Assembly: GCA_951804985.1 (NCBI GenBank)
Contig: OX638133.1
Coordinates: 66,189,867 to 66,253,866, forward strand
Length of the DNA: 64,000 nt
From: Dryomyza anilis
Taxonomy: Eukaryota > Arthropoda > Insecta > Diptera > Dryomyzidae
Direction: 5' to 3'
The position numbers and the translations under genes are program-made. Below the pieces are notes generated by a model. It saw nothing but the letters and a program-made list of their open reading frames with translations. It was not told the DNA's origin and ran no database searches. Below are positions 36,336 to 45,640 of the stretch, one piece after another (the first letter of the stretch is position 1; each line of letters opens with the position of its first letter).

Positions 36336-36745
36336 GATGTAATATCGTATTTTGTTCTAGTTGGGAAAGCTTATATTCTACCCTCTCTAATTTTAACGCG
36401 CGCCTAAAAAAATTAAATTTGTGAAATTTTTTTAAAAAAGTGAATTTTGTTATTTCTTTAATTATACTATTCCAACTGTCCTTTTTTACAACCCAACATT
36501 TCATTGACATATGTAGTGGATATAATAAATATTTTGTGTATAATAATATACATTTATACCATTTTAAAGGTAATTAGCTTTATTATTTATAAACATGTTC
36601 CTATTAAGTTCTTTATTAAATACATGCAACATATATGGAACATAATACATTTTATAATTTGTCACTATTTTGCCACGTCATAACAACAATGTTAGCTCCG
36701 CCCATTATCGTATTTATTCCATTATCGGAATGTATGACTTATATA

Positions 36746-37624
36746 CACAAAATACTAATATACAAAAATCATGGTAATTGATAGTATTTCAATAGGAAAA
36801 CAATAACATATACCATTAAAATTGGTCAATAGGATGCGTCCCATTAGTTCAGTAATAATGAAACTGTTAATACAATGTGTGGTTGTACCATAAATTTTAT
36901 AATGTGATGTTTTAATTACGATAAGAAAGACATACACAAATTTAGTGCTTCGTATTATTAAGTTTATGGTATAGTCATATTACATTTTCCTAATAATTTA
37001 TTAAAACAAAAATGTATTTTAGTTAATTTATTGTATATATTATTTTATTTAAATGTCGAAATTGATATTCACTTTACAACACACACATAAAAAGACACTT
37101 CTTGCTGCAAAAGATTATAACACATTTAATGTTTCCTTTGGTTTCCAATAATTGATTGTAGTACATGAGTCTTTTGAGTCCGTTTCTATAATAGAAGTTC
37201 GATGTATTATTTATTTTCTGTAATAAATAAAAATATAAATAAATAAATATATAAATATAATTTATTTACATTAAATATATTGAGTCCTTACCAATGTCGC
37301 ATTTAATAATGTGGATTATTACAAAATACATGCGACCATTTTGAGTAAACACGCAGAATGACGTACAAAACGAACATGTTTGTATTCGTTTTTATGTTTT
37401 TTTACACCACGTTTATTATTATAGGAGAAAACCATTAAAACAACAGTATTTATTCTATTTAAAATAATAATATTGAAATATTTAAATTTATGGTACTGAA
37501 TTTTTCAAATACTATTAAATTAATTAGAAAACTTTTGATTTATAAAGAAAAACTATTAATACATGAACCATAAGATCAATGGTCGTACCATAAAGTACTT
37601 AATGGTACATTTTCTTCTGAGTGT
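36746..37624 (-). mobile_element. W-family element, copy 2, in a Q element
   Basis: This is the reverse complement of 9722-10591 along its length, ending ATTTTCTTCTGAGTG. Comparison with the Q copy at 58670-58800 shows the empty site: ACTTATATATCRCAGCATT in Q is interrupted here, consistent with a duplicated TA. The left terminus has diverged (CACAAAATACTAAT instead of CACCCAGAAAA). Confidence 0.8.
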
Positions 37625-38984
37625 ATCGCAGCATTTTGACATATTATCCCAGTGACTCGTTCTGACGGAATTAACTCCTCTTTCTATTAAAAAAAAGTAG
37701 GAGCATTCGTACTTCTTTGTCAGAACCCTGCTAAGAAATCGGAGCGAAATAGGTTCGGCTGACACCTAAACTGTACATAGAATTCCAATGGAATTTTACG
37801 TACTCTTTCTGAACGAATTTCTGACAAAATTCTATCGTCTTATTTCTTCTCTATCTCCTCTCTTTCTCATATTCTGACGTACATTTATCAGAATAGGATG
37901 TCATATTCGTGCGCAAACTCTGAGTTAAACTCGGAGTAATGAGGGAATTACAAATGACAACATTTGCATAGGTTATATTTTAAAATAATTTATTTTATAT
38001 ATTATGTAGATATATAAATATATAATTGCATTTTACAACATTAACACTTATACATATTGACGCTGAAAAGAGCCTTCACATATTACTAAACACATTATAA
38101 CATAAAAAGCAGATACGAATTTTTTCTGTGCGTTCGGAACGTTTCAGGCCTGCAGAATCGACGAACGAACGACCATATTAATAACAGGTCAAAAACAAAA
38201 CAAATTGGACGGCGGTGGAGTTCGGCAAGAATTATTTGCTGTAGCATATCACACAAAATGTTCATAGTGAAACACATACGCAGCTGTGCGAATTGCAGTT
38301 TTGGGTACTACAAGTGTTGCATAATCATACCGCAAACAAACGAAATCCTTGATTCCACTTTCACTTTCGCATTTCACTTTCAGCTGAAAATTGATATTAT
38401 CAGTTTTATAAAATATCATAAACATTTTAAACTTACCATTTACGCAGTTTGTGAGTGTCTTTTTCGCACAAGAACGCTGCAGCTAAAGAGCGCTATTATT
38501 CGCGTAATTTATCACGTGAACACAATCTGCTCCACGGCGCAATGTCCCACAACACTATAATTATATCTAAAATTTAAATAAATTCATAATAAACGCTTAT
38601 TAATACTTACATACAAATTAGCTTGAGGACTGCAGCAAATCGCCATTTTAAATAAAATTAAAAATTTTCAGTTGACGTTTTCACAAACGAACAACGAAGC
38701 ATACTGAAAAAAAATACTCTCACCGAAAGATGTGGAAAAAGAAACAGTTGATTTGACATTACATGGTTGCATTCAGCAGTTAGAAAAACGGCAGCGGAGC
38801 TAACAAGTCACTGGGATTGCATTGTCCCACACATGTTCTTAGCCATCGCTTTGAAACTAAATTTGTGTTCCATTATTAGAATGTATGACTTATATATCAC
38901 AGCATTGTGACATATTGTTCCATTCTTGTTCTTAGCTTTACAACTAAAAATTACTAGTTTGCAACACTGGTGTTAGATGTAAAT
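37625..38984. other. Interior of Q copy 1, no gene seen
   Basis: Parts match the Q copy at 58517-58800 (for example GAATGTATGACTTATATATCACAGCATTG near 38880). The middle (37700-38700) has no counterpart in the shorter copy and no convincing ORF. Confidence 0.5.
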
Positions 38985-39043
38985 TAAAAGCTACACATTT
39001 GCCACAAGAGTTTGTGGAAATTGTCGAGCCGTTGTTACTAGTG

Positions 39044-39365
39044 CACTGAGGTTCCAGTCACTTGGCATGTTTTCATCCGACCATATTCTGCTTATGAGCT
39101 CGTGCATGCTCTCTATTAGCTCGTCGCATCCGGTCTTAAACAACTCAGCAAGCCGGCCATCAGCACCTGCGGCTTGTTGTTTTTAAGCAGAGTAATAGCT
39201 GCTCTGACCTCGTCATGGCGGAATCTCAACGTCGTCATCAAGTACTGGGGTTGTCGGGTTTACTTCTCTATCCGTGGAATTGCTGTCATAATCACCGGTC
39301 AGCAGTTTAGAGAAGTGATCCCTCCATATATTTAGTGTGCAGTTTTGGATAGCGTTTTGAGAATT
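39044..39365 (-). mobile_element. RTE-like LINE copy A, piece 2 (upstream of reverse transcriptase)
   Basis: On the minus strand it aligns with about 51690-51960 of copy B (TCGCMTCCGGTCTTAAACAACTCAGCA on the plus strand). It continues the sequence interrupted at 32515. Confidence 0.75.
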
Positions 39366-40139
39366 CAAATAAGTTTACATTAGAAAGACATCGTTTTAGG
39401 TATCATTTCGTACAATGTTATACTTGCGTACATATGCACCACTGCATTCGCACAATCAGTGAGATCATTGTTGTTCACTTGAATAAGCAAGCAGACAAAT
39501 CAATTAATATATAACTGCAGGTCCAGACACGAAAGTCATCCCGAGAATTCTACTGCACGGAAAATGCACGATGAGCAGATATACAATGTAAGTGGCCAAG
39601 GTTTACTAATACGTTTATGAAATATTAATATATTTTCATTCATACGCAGACACCATTGATATTTTGCACGAACCCGGCAACGTTATACATCGCAGTGACG
39701 CAATTGGATTCACTGGTTTGTTCTTCGTGGCACGTTGTTGATCTTACAAGAAGTTCCTGTACACTGCCACCGGCGCAAGTACTCTTGCAGCTATCTGTTA
39801 TCTCACAGAAGCGAGATGTAGGACATGCTTTAATTCCTTTTAATATATAGTATAATAACTTATATGCGTTTTCTTTTATTTTATATTTAAACCTTTAATT
39901 AGGGAAATATATGCCCTTGAATTCAAGTGTAATTTGAGGTCCATTTCAAGGTCGATTTCAAGGCTAGATTCAATTGGATAAAAAGCTACCAGTTTTGCTG
40001 GAGAACGCTATGGTTTTCAATCTTACAATTACAAAAAGATGAACGCTTTTGTCCAGTGAAAGCTTCGATATCCATTATATACATTTGATATTCATTCGAT
40101 AATCACTTAATATCCAGGTTTTTGGTTTGTTGGGGTGGA
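39366..40139. other. Unassigned insert between RTE pieces
   Basis: This separates LINE pieces 2 and 3. The segment 39900-40110 (AAGCTACCAGTTTTGCTGGAG) resembles 30910-31000 and 52470-52530, so at least part is a dispersed repeat. No gene is recognised. A short frame at 39656-39850 has no supporting evidence. Confidence 0.4.
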
Positions 40140-40230
40140 TCTGTACGCCTTTCTCTGCAGTGACCGCGCGACACTCTTGGTCATACCACTGATTCCTCTC
40201 CAATCACCTCTTCGGTAGCCGTACTCATAG
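40140..40230 (-). mobile_element. RTE-like LINE copy A, piece 3 (linker)
   Basis: It matches about 52231-52325 of copy B (TGCGCGACACTCTT, CTCATACCAC, CACCTCTT on the plus strand). It is interrupted at TAG by the P element that begins at 40231. Confidence 0.7.
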
Positions 40231-41682
40231 AGGTCCATTCATATCAGACAGCACGTTGCGTATCATGCACGTAGTGTATCATGCAGACAAATATTCTTTA
40301 GTACATTTTATATGAGAGTGTTCATATCATGCGTATTGGGTCCGTTCATGCACGTATCGTATCATGCAAAGTATTTTTGCAGGAGCCTGCCGCATGCATT
40401 GTTATAGAAATATAAAATATTTACTGCTTTTTCTTGTTTTTATTACAAAATTTTGAGATTGTAGTGATATTGTAGTATTTTTTAATTATTTATTTTAACA
40501 ATACTACCCATTTTTTTAAAACGTCAAAAAATTAAATTAAATTTAAATTTGAAATGTAAATTTTTTAATTAAAATCGAATGAAGACGGTACTACTGGACT
40601 AGGAAACGGTGAGTGTGTACATTTTATCTATTAGTCGCCTATTACTTCCCCGTGTACGTTTAAGCGACGACAGCGAATCTTCGCAGGTGTCGGCTAAATT
40701 AGCTGCCCGAAGCACTAACGCCCACTACTGTACAGTTTTGTTGACGAACACATAACTGCGGTGGAGTCCATTGAAATAGTGGAATCTTAATTTTATAAAA
40801 ATAAGAACAATATGTAATCTTAAAATGCAATTAAAATTAGCAAATACATTTATTTTATTTTATTTAATATTTAATAAAAATGTTAATTTGTTTGATAAAT
40901 TATGTATAAAGTTTATTTTAAATAGATACATGGTATTACAGCAATTTGTAGTGAATAACCTTTATAGCTCCTACAGCTACATTGATTTATCATCTCGTAT
41001 AGCGCATTTCCAGAGCTAATCGTGGTATCCAAACGTCTTCCGACGCAGCAGAAACAGTGCGGCTGCCGATGGACCGCGCACCTTTATCACGGTAATGGGC
41101 GGCCGCGGCTATTGACGACATGTCTGGTACAACAACAGCAGCAATTCGCCTGGCAGTCGCGCTACGCTCAGCAGCAGCGGCTCTATTTCACCGCTCGTTG
41201 TCAATTTAAATGATGCGCACATCGTGGTCTGGGAGTAGTTATAATCGAGTGTGAGTGACGTTGGCGACGACTGCCACGGAGCAACGCAGCAGAGTGCTAT
41301 TCCGCGGGAGCTTTTTTGGCAGACGCACGCGCGTGTGCAAAACCAGTGCCACCAGCATTGGGACGCCACCGACTGCGCAAAGACACACTGAAAACATTTA
41401 ACGATGTGAGAAAAAAGATGCCGGTCAACGGTGTTAAATCGCGCGAAAAACTCTTTATCGACCCGCAATCGCAACGTATTATTTTAAAGAAATTTTAATT
41501 ATTTTATTGCTAATTTAATGTTATTTTTGTTGTTTACATCTAAATTGACAGTATGTGACAGAGTTGCCGGTTTATAATAAATGTATAAAAGGACTTTATA
41601 TTTTACAACCCTAATTGATGCAGATATGAACGTCTTTGCATGAACGTGCATGATACGCTACGTGTCTGATATGAATGGACCT
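40231..41682. mobile_element. P element: 1452-bp transposon with 20-bp TIRs and GC-rich cargo
   Basis: AGGTCCATTCATATCAGACA at 40231-40250 is the exact reverse complement of the right end (41663-41682). A second inverted match, CGTATCATGCACGT, follows subterminally. A 3-bp TAG flanks both sides, and LINE sequence resumes immediately, which confirms an insertion. Variants of TATCATGC recur at 40256-40376, possible transposase sites. The middle (41020-41500) is markedly GC-richer than the element arms, with coding-like character but no frame I recognise; one frame at 41316-41498 ends FIDPQSQRIILKKF. There is no transposase, so it is non-autonomous. Confidence 0.88.
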
Positions 41683-42165
41683 TAGAGCAGGATATATGAT
41701 TCCACTGCGCACTTATATAATCGAGAGGAGGTGTGCTCTCGATGTTGTTATTGTAGCTTTCCGACGTCTAGCTTTCTCTGCATTTGGTTCCGTACGTTCT
41801 TCGCAGCGCTTAATCGTTTGCGGATCTTGGCTGCTACACAGTAATGATCTGAGTCCATATTGGCAGCTCGGATAGTGCGTATGGATAATGTGATGGACAT
41901 TCGAAGCGTGCCTTCCGTCAATCGCAACGTGATCAATTTGGTTTCGCATTTTTTGATCGGGCGACAACCATGTGTCCTTGTGGATATCGAAATGTTCGAA
42001 TCTAGTGCTACTAACTACCATGTTTCGTGCTGCGGCGATGTCGATTAGCCTCGTTGTGTTATCGGAAGTGTTGGCATGGGGGCTAAAGTTTCCGATTGTG
42101 GGACAATAGATGGCGTTAAAATCGCCTAGCACGATTTTGATATGCATTGTCTAGGCGCTCGTAGA
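41683..42165 (-). pseudogene. RTE-like LINE copy A, piece 4 (AP-endonuclease domain)
   Basis: The minus strand encodes the C-terminal half of an AP-type endonuclease: a GDFNA motif (catalytic Asp and Asn), then TRFEHFDIHKDTWLSPD and NQIDHVAIDGRHASNV. In LINEs this domain nicks the target DNA. A frameshift follows near 41890, after NVHHIIHTHYP in one frame and MDSDHYCVAAKI in another, so the domain is inactive. The upstream (N-terminal) part is cut off by the ACGG-rich element at 42170. Confidence 0.85.
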
Positions 42166-42169
42166 TGTG

Positions 42170-43330
42170 CCCAATAAACCAAACGTACTGTATACGGTAA
42201 CGGTACCGCATAACGGAGCCGTAAACGGTGCAGAGAACGGATAAAACGTGACATCGAAAATGGTGTTCGAAACCGTGCATACATTTTTAATTTATATAAA
42301 ATTAATATAATTTAACATATAAATATTAATTAATTTTATATTTGTTAATATTATTATTTAATATTTATTTTTGCAGTTTCCAGAATAATTTGCATAAGCC
42401 GCTTGTACTTGTCTTGCGCCCGCCTTGTCCTTGCGCCCGCTTGCTCAGGTAAGCTATTTGTTTCATATTTAATATTTTATAAATTACCAGTGACATTATT
42501 TATGTTACTGGTCAATAACTTTAAATCGATGAAGTTTTTTTAACAACACTATTTTTTGCAGATTTCGTGGTGATTTTCAATTGTTCAACTCGAAGTGCCC
42601 GTTCATCAGTGCGTGCGTGTCCCTTTGTGTCCAGCATCCACCTAGTAGCTTAGAGCAAAATAAGATATTAACCAAATTAGCATGTGGCATGAATAAGCCA
42701 AATAAACAGACTATATTGCCATTGACGAATGGGTAAAAAGAATGGGACAATTTTATAAAACAGATGTTTGCTTAATTTTAAGATTTTATTTATTTATTCA
42801 TAATTTATTCACAATTTATTCATTATTTCTTCATCATTGTATTCATCATTTATTTATTCTAGCTCCTGGCTATATAACATAATTCGTGGCTTCGATCTGA
42901 AGGCCGTTACATCGCGCTTCTACTCAAAGAGCATTGGCTACTGCAAAATATTTCCTGGCCACAACAACATCGCCGGCCTTAAAACACTGCAGCACTGGTT
43001 GCATGAATTGGCCAACGAAATTTCCGAACGCCTCGAGAAAGACATTGAGGAGACAGAAAAACGGAATCAAATTCCGGATACGTGCCGATTTCTGAATCCG
43101 GAAACGTGTTGGAGAGCGGGTTTTAAGAAACATCGAAAACGTATTCGAATCAGTTGAAAATCCGTTATGACGTGCCGTAAATGTGCCGTAAACGGAGTAC
43201 AAATATTTGTAGTACGTTTGAATCGTACCGAAAACGTGCCAATATCGTGCCGTAATTTAAAAAGCATACCGAAGTGGAATACAACAAAAAGGTGCTGTAA
43301 ACTGAGTGGAAAAAATTAAGCTCACTGAAA
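42170..43330 (+). mobile_element. ACGG-rich element carrying DNA polymerase eta exon fragments
   Basis: Two blocks rich in ACGG/CCGT motifs (42180-42285, e.g. CCGTAAACGGTGCAGAGAAC; and 43060-43275, e.g. GTGCCGTAAATGTGCCGTAA) flank an AT-rich segment with exons. A related block is at 49540-49780 (GAAAACGGTGTAGTCCGTAT, then CATCGAAATGG; compare CATCGAAAATGG at 42252). No terminal inverted repeat or target duplication was resolved, so the boundaries are approximate. I infer a mobile or foldback-like family because the flanking motif blocks recur elsewhere. A unique rearrangement cannot be excluded. Confidence 0.5.
42377..43157 (+). pseudogene. DNA polymerase eta (POLH/Rad30) gene fragment in a chimeric spliced frame
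   Basis: Three putative exons: 42377-42448 (acceptor TTTTTGCAG, donor GTAAGC), 42562-42732 (acceptor TTTTTTGCAG, donor GTAAAA) and 42863-43157 (acceptor TTTATTCTAG). Joined, they stay open to a stop at 43155-43157. Codons 42656-42726 give KLACGMNKPNKQT. After the last splice comes NGSWLYNIIRGFDL, then SIGYCKIFPG and LQHWLHELANEISERLEKD. These match the finger/palm to little-finger part of Y-family polymerase eta (human: KLACGLNKPNRQT, NGSWLYAMCRG, ELEERLTKD). About 55 residues between the two blocks are missing, and the N-terminal and C-terminal neighbours are non-polymerase sequence. No catalytic carboxylate segment is present, so it cannot be a working polymerase. It is a captured or decayed fragment. 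Confidence 0.85.
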
Positions 43331-43739
43331 TATTTCAATACAAATTAAACCAAGTGCATTTTTTTGTATGGTATTTTAATTAAAAATTTTAATTAAAAAT
43401 TTAATTAAAAGCCTATTAGACGAAAGGGACGTAATATTAAATAAATTTCAATGTTTTAAAAGTCAAATTGACGTCAAATTTTCGATTCGTCGTTCGTTCG
43501 ATATACAGAAAGTAGGTATAACTATTAAAAATGATATTATTTAATATGTTTTACAAATTAAACGAGAGAAAACAATGCGGGATTTTCGAGGTATTTCGTT
43601 AGACATTCGAAAGTATAGTCATTGGTCAGCATCCTTTACCTTCTACAGATATATCACGACGCTCATAGGGGTTTCAATATCTCCTCCTTGGCATTGACGA
43701 GTGGGAAAACCTGTGTGAATGTTAATAAATTTAATATAT
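43331..43739. other. Unassigned AT-rich DNA before the gypsy-like element
   Basis: No gene. There are local repeats of TTTTAATTAAAAA around 43374-43410. The gypsy-like element inserted at its right edge into ATAT. Confidence 0.5.
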
Positions 43740-44283
43740 TGTTACGAAAAGAGGTAATTTGCTCCACTGTGCAAGCAATCAACAATAATAAATGAGACTC
43801 AAGACAATTCAGCGCACTAAGAAATGTATTAGAAAGAGACGGAAGATCATTCAGCGCACTATGCAATGTGCGAGAAAGAGATGGAAGATCAGCACATTAA
43901 AACACATGAGTGCGAATGAGATGCCAATAGCATGCGTCATTCACGAAATGAGTAGAAGGTTCTCGAAACAAGTCGAAGCTTGTCGAAACGTGTCGAACTG
44001 ATGCCTGCAGTATATAAGGCCGCGCATCTGAGGCACTGTACTTCAGTTGTGATTTAATAGTGAACTAGTGCGTCTCGTGATTGAACATTGTAAAGATAAA
44101 TTGTAGTATTCAGCAGTTGATATAAGTGATTATTCTTTAAGTTGTTATTTAAATTAATAAGGTTAATTAATACTAGTTGAAATAATACTAGTTAAAACCA
44201 ATTATAAGTGCATTTTTATTTTGTACACAATCCAGCGATACGAACTCGTAGAACAGTTGTCCGTAGACTGAATTTTCGTAACA
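43740..44283 (+). repeat. 5' LTR
   Basis: 544 bp, TG...CA ended. It matches the solo LTR at 8708-9237 in reverse. It includes AGTATATAAGGCC (about 44010), a TATA-like element, followed about 30 bp later by CAGTTGTG near 44045, a plausible retroelement promoter and start. Confidence 0.95.
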
Positions 44284-44284
44284 T

Positions 44285-44303
44285 TGGTGTCAGAAGTGGG
44301 ATT
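44285..44303 (+). other. Primer-binding site, complementary to tRNA-Leu 3' end
   Basis: TGGTGTCAGAAGTGGGATT starts two bases after the LTR. It is complementary to a tRNA 3' terminus of the form AATCCCACTTCTGACA plus CCA, as found in leucine tRNAs, which would prime minus-strand synthesis. Confidence 0.85.
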
Positions 44304-44313
44304 GTGATACAAA

Positions 44314-45640
44314 ATGGTTAAATTCGATCAACTTAAAGTCGACCAGCTAAAGAAGGAGCTGTCGATTCGTAATCTTGCAACTGCTGGTACGAAAGTAGAG
44401 CTACAAAAGCGTCTAATGGAAGAATTAGAGAACCAAGGCATTGACCTCGCAGAGCACGAGTTTGAAGTAGAACCTGCAACAGCGTCATCGAAAAATGTGG
44501 ACACGGAGCAAAAAGTACAGTCCCAAAGTTTTGATATGAGCCAGTTGCGCGGAGCAATACAACAACAGCTTCAAGAAAATTCCAGCAAAATGGAACAGAA
44601 ACTTCTAGAAAATTCAAAACAGCTCCAAGAAAATTCGACCAGAATGGAACAGAAACTTCAAGAAAATTCAAATGAACTAAAAGCAGAACTTCTAGAAAAT
44701 TCAAAACAATTTCAAGAAAATTCCAATCAGCTCAAAGCAGATCTTCTAGAGAATTTCAACAAACATCAAATAATAATGGAGGAAAAGATGCAGGAACATT
44801 CGAAGCAACTTCTGGAAGTTTCTAATACACTCCATGGCAAAGAAACGAACTTGAGGCACATGTAAATGACATGGAAGGAAAATTTGAAAAATTGGAAAAT
44901 GGCATCGACAAAAAGTTCCAGAAAATGCTAGAAGATTTCGGTGCGTTACAGCTAAGTGGATCTACACAGCATGTTCTTAGTGGTTCGAAGCTGAATTTGA
45001 GACAACGGCTGTAAGTAATCGATGGAACAATGAAGATAGCGTAGCAGCGAAGTATTGCAGACTGTTCCAGAGAGCGATAGAAATAGTTACACAGCGGTTA
45101 TGGCTGCACTGCAACGGAAATATGGCAGTGATCACATGAAGCAGATCTACAGAATGGAACAAAAGGTCCGAATGCAAAGAAATGGTGAAACATTGCAGGC
45201 GTATGCAGCGGACGTCGAGAGGCTTGCGCATTTGTCGTATTCAGATTCAGCAAGTGATTTCATAGAAAAGTGCAAAATCGAAGCGTTTGTTGATGGCATA
45301 CGCGATCAGGAGACAAAACGTGCAACAGTGATTGCGCCCAAGGTAACATTTACGGAAACGGTTACCATCGCTCTAACACAGGAGACAGCAAATGCGTTGT
45401 GCCGATCGGCTCCAAAGGCGCGTAGAATTGATGTGGAGAACGATGATTTATTTCAAGTAGTGTGCCAAGCAGTTAAAGCAGGTGTTAAGACCGAACACAC
45501 AGCTGCAAACCGAGACACCCAATTTAAAGGTAAATGCTACAACTGTGATACATATGGGCATATGGCACGTGACTGTCGTAAAAAACGCAAGCGCTCAATA
45601 AATCAATCTGCAAATTCTCGAAAGCCAAATAGCTTAACTG
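44314..45640 (+). pseudogene. gag: gag of the gypsy-like element (SAP domain, coiled coil, zinc knuckle)
   Basis: The ATG at 44314 starts a capsid precursor. Residues about 6-37 form a SAP-type helix-extended-helix motif (LKVDQLKKELSIRNL, TKVELQKRLMEEL), known elsewhere for DNA/chromatin binding. A coiled coil built on repeats of LQENS/LLENS and MEQKL follows (about residues 80-150). The frame breaks near 44845-44865. A gap or small deletion near 45040 precedes the capsid-like frame (45055-45590), which ends in the zinc knuckle CYNCDTYGHMARDC (45535-45576, CX2CX4HX4C) that binds RNA. It would form the virus-like particle. The frameshift makes it non-functional. Confidence 0.88.

Larger units (their letters stand above)
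32516..39043 (+). mobile_element. Q-family element, copy 1 (host to nested insertions)
   Basis: The left end CCCAAGTAACCACTTTGTGG and the next 350 bp are the reverse complement of 59470-59831. The right end (about 38985-39043, GCCACAAGAGTTTGTGG...CGAGCCGTTGTTAC) matches 58524-58560. In copy 2 the two ends share the terminal inverted repeat CCCAAGYAACCAC. In copy 1 the right terminus is degenerate (CTAGTG in place of CTTGGG). Y (33049-35634), V (35908-36335) and W (36746-37624) sit inside. No transposase is visible. Class is uncertain, perhaps a hAT- or foldback-like DNA transposon. Confidence 0.65.

Noticed and set aside
41022..41498. A host gene in the centre of the TIR element
   Set aside because: Base composition is coding-like, but all three forward frames are short or broken and none is recognisable. 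Kept only as possible cargo.
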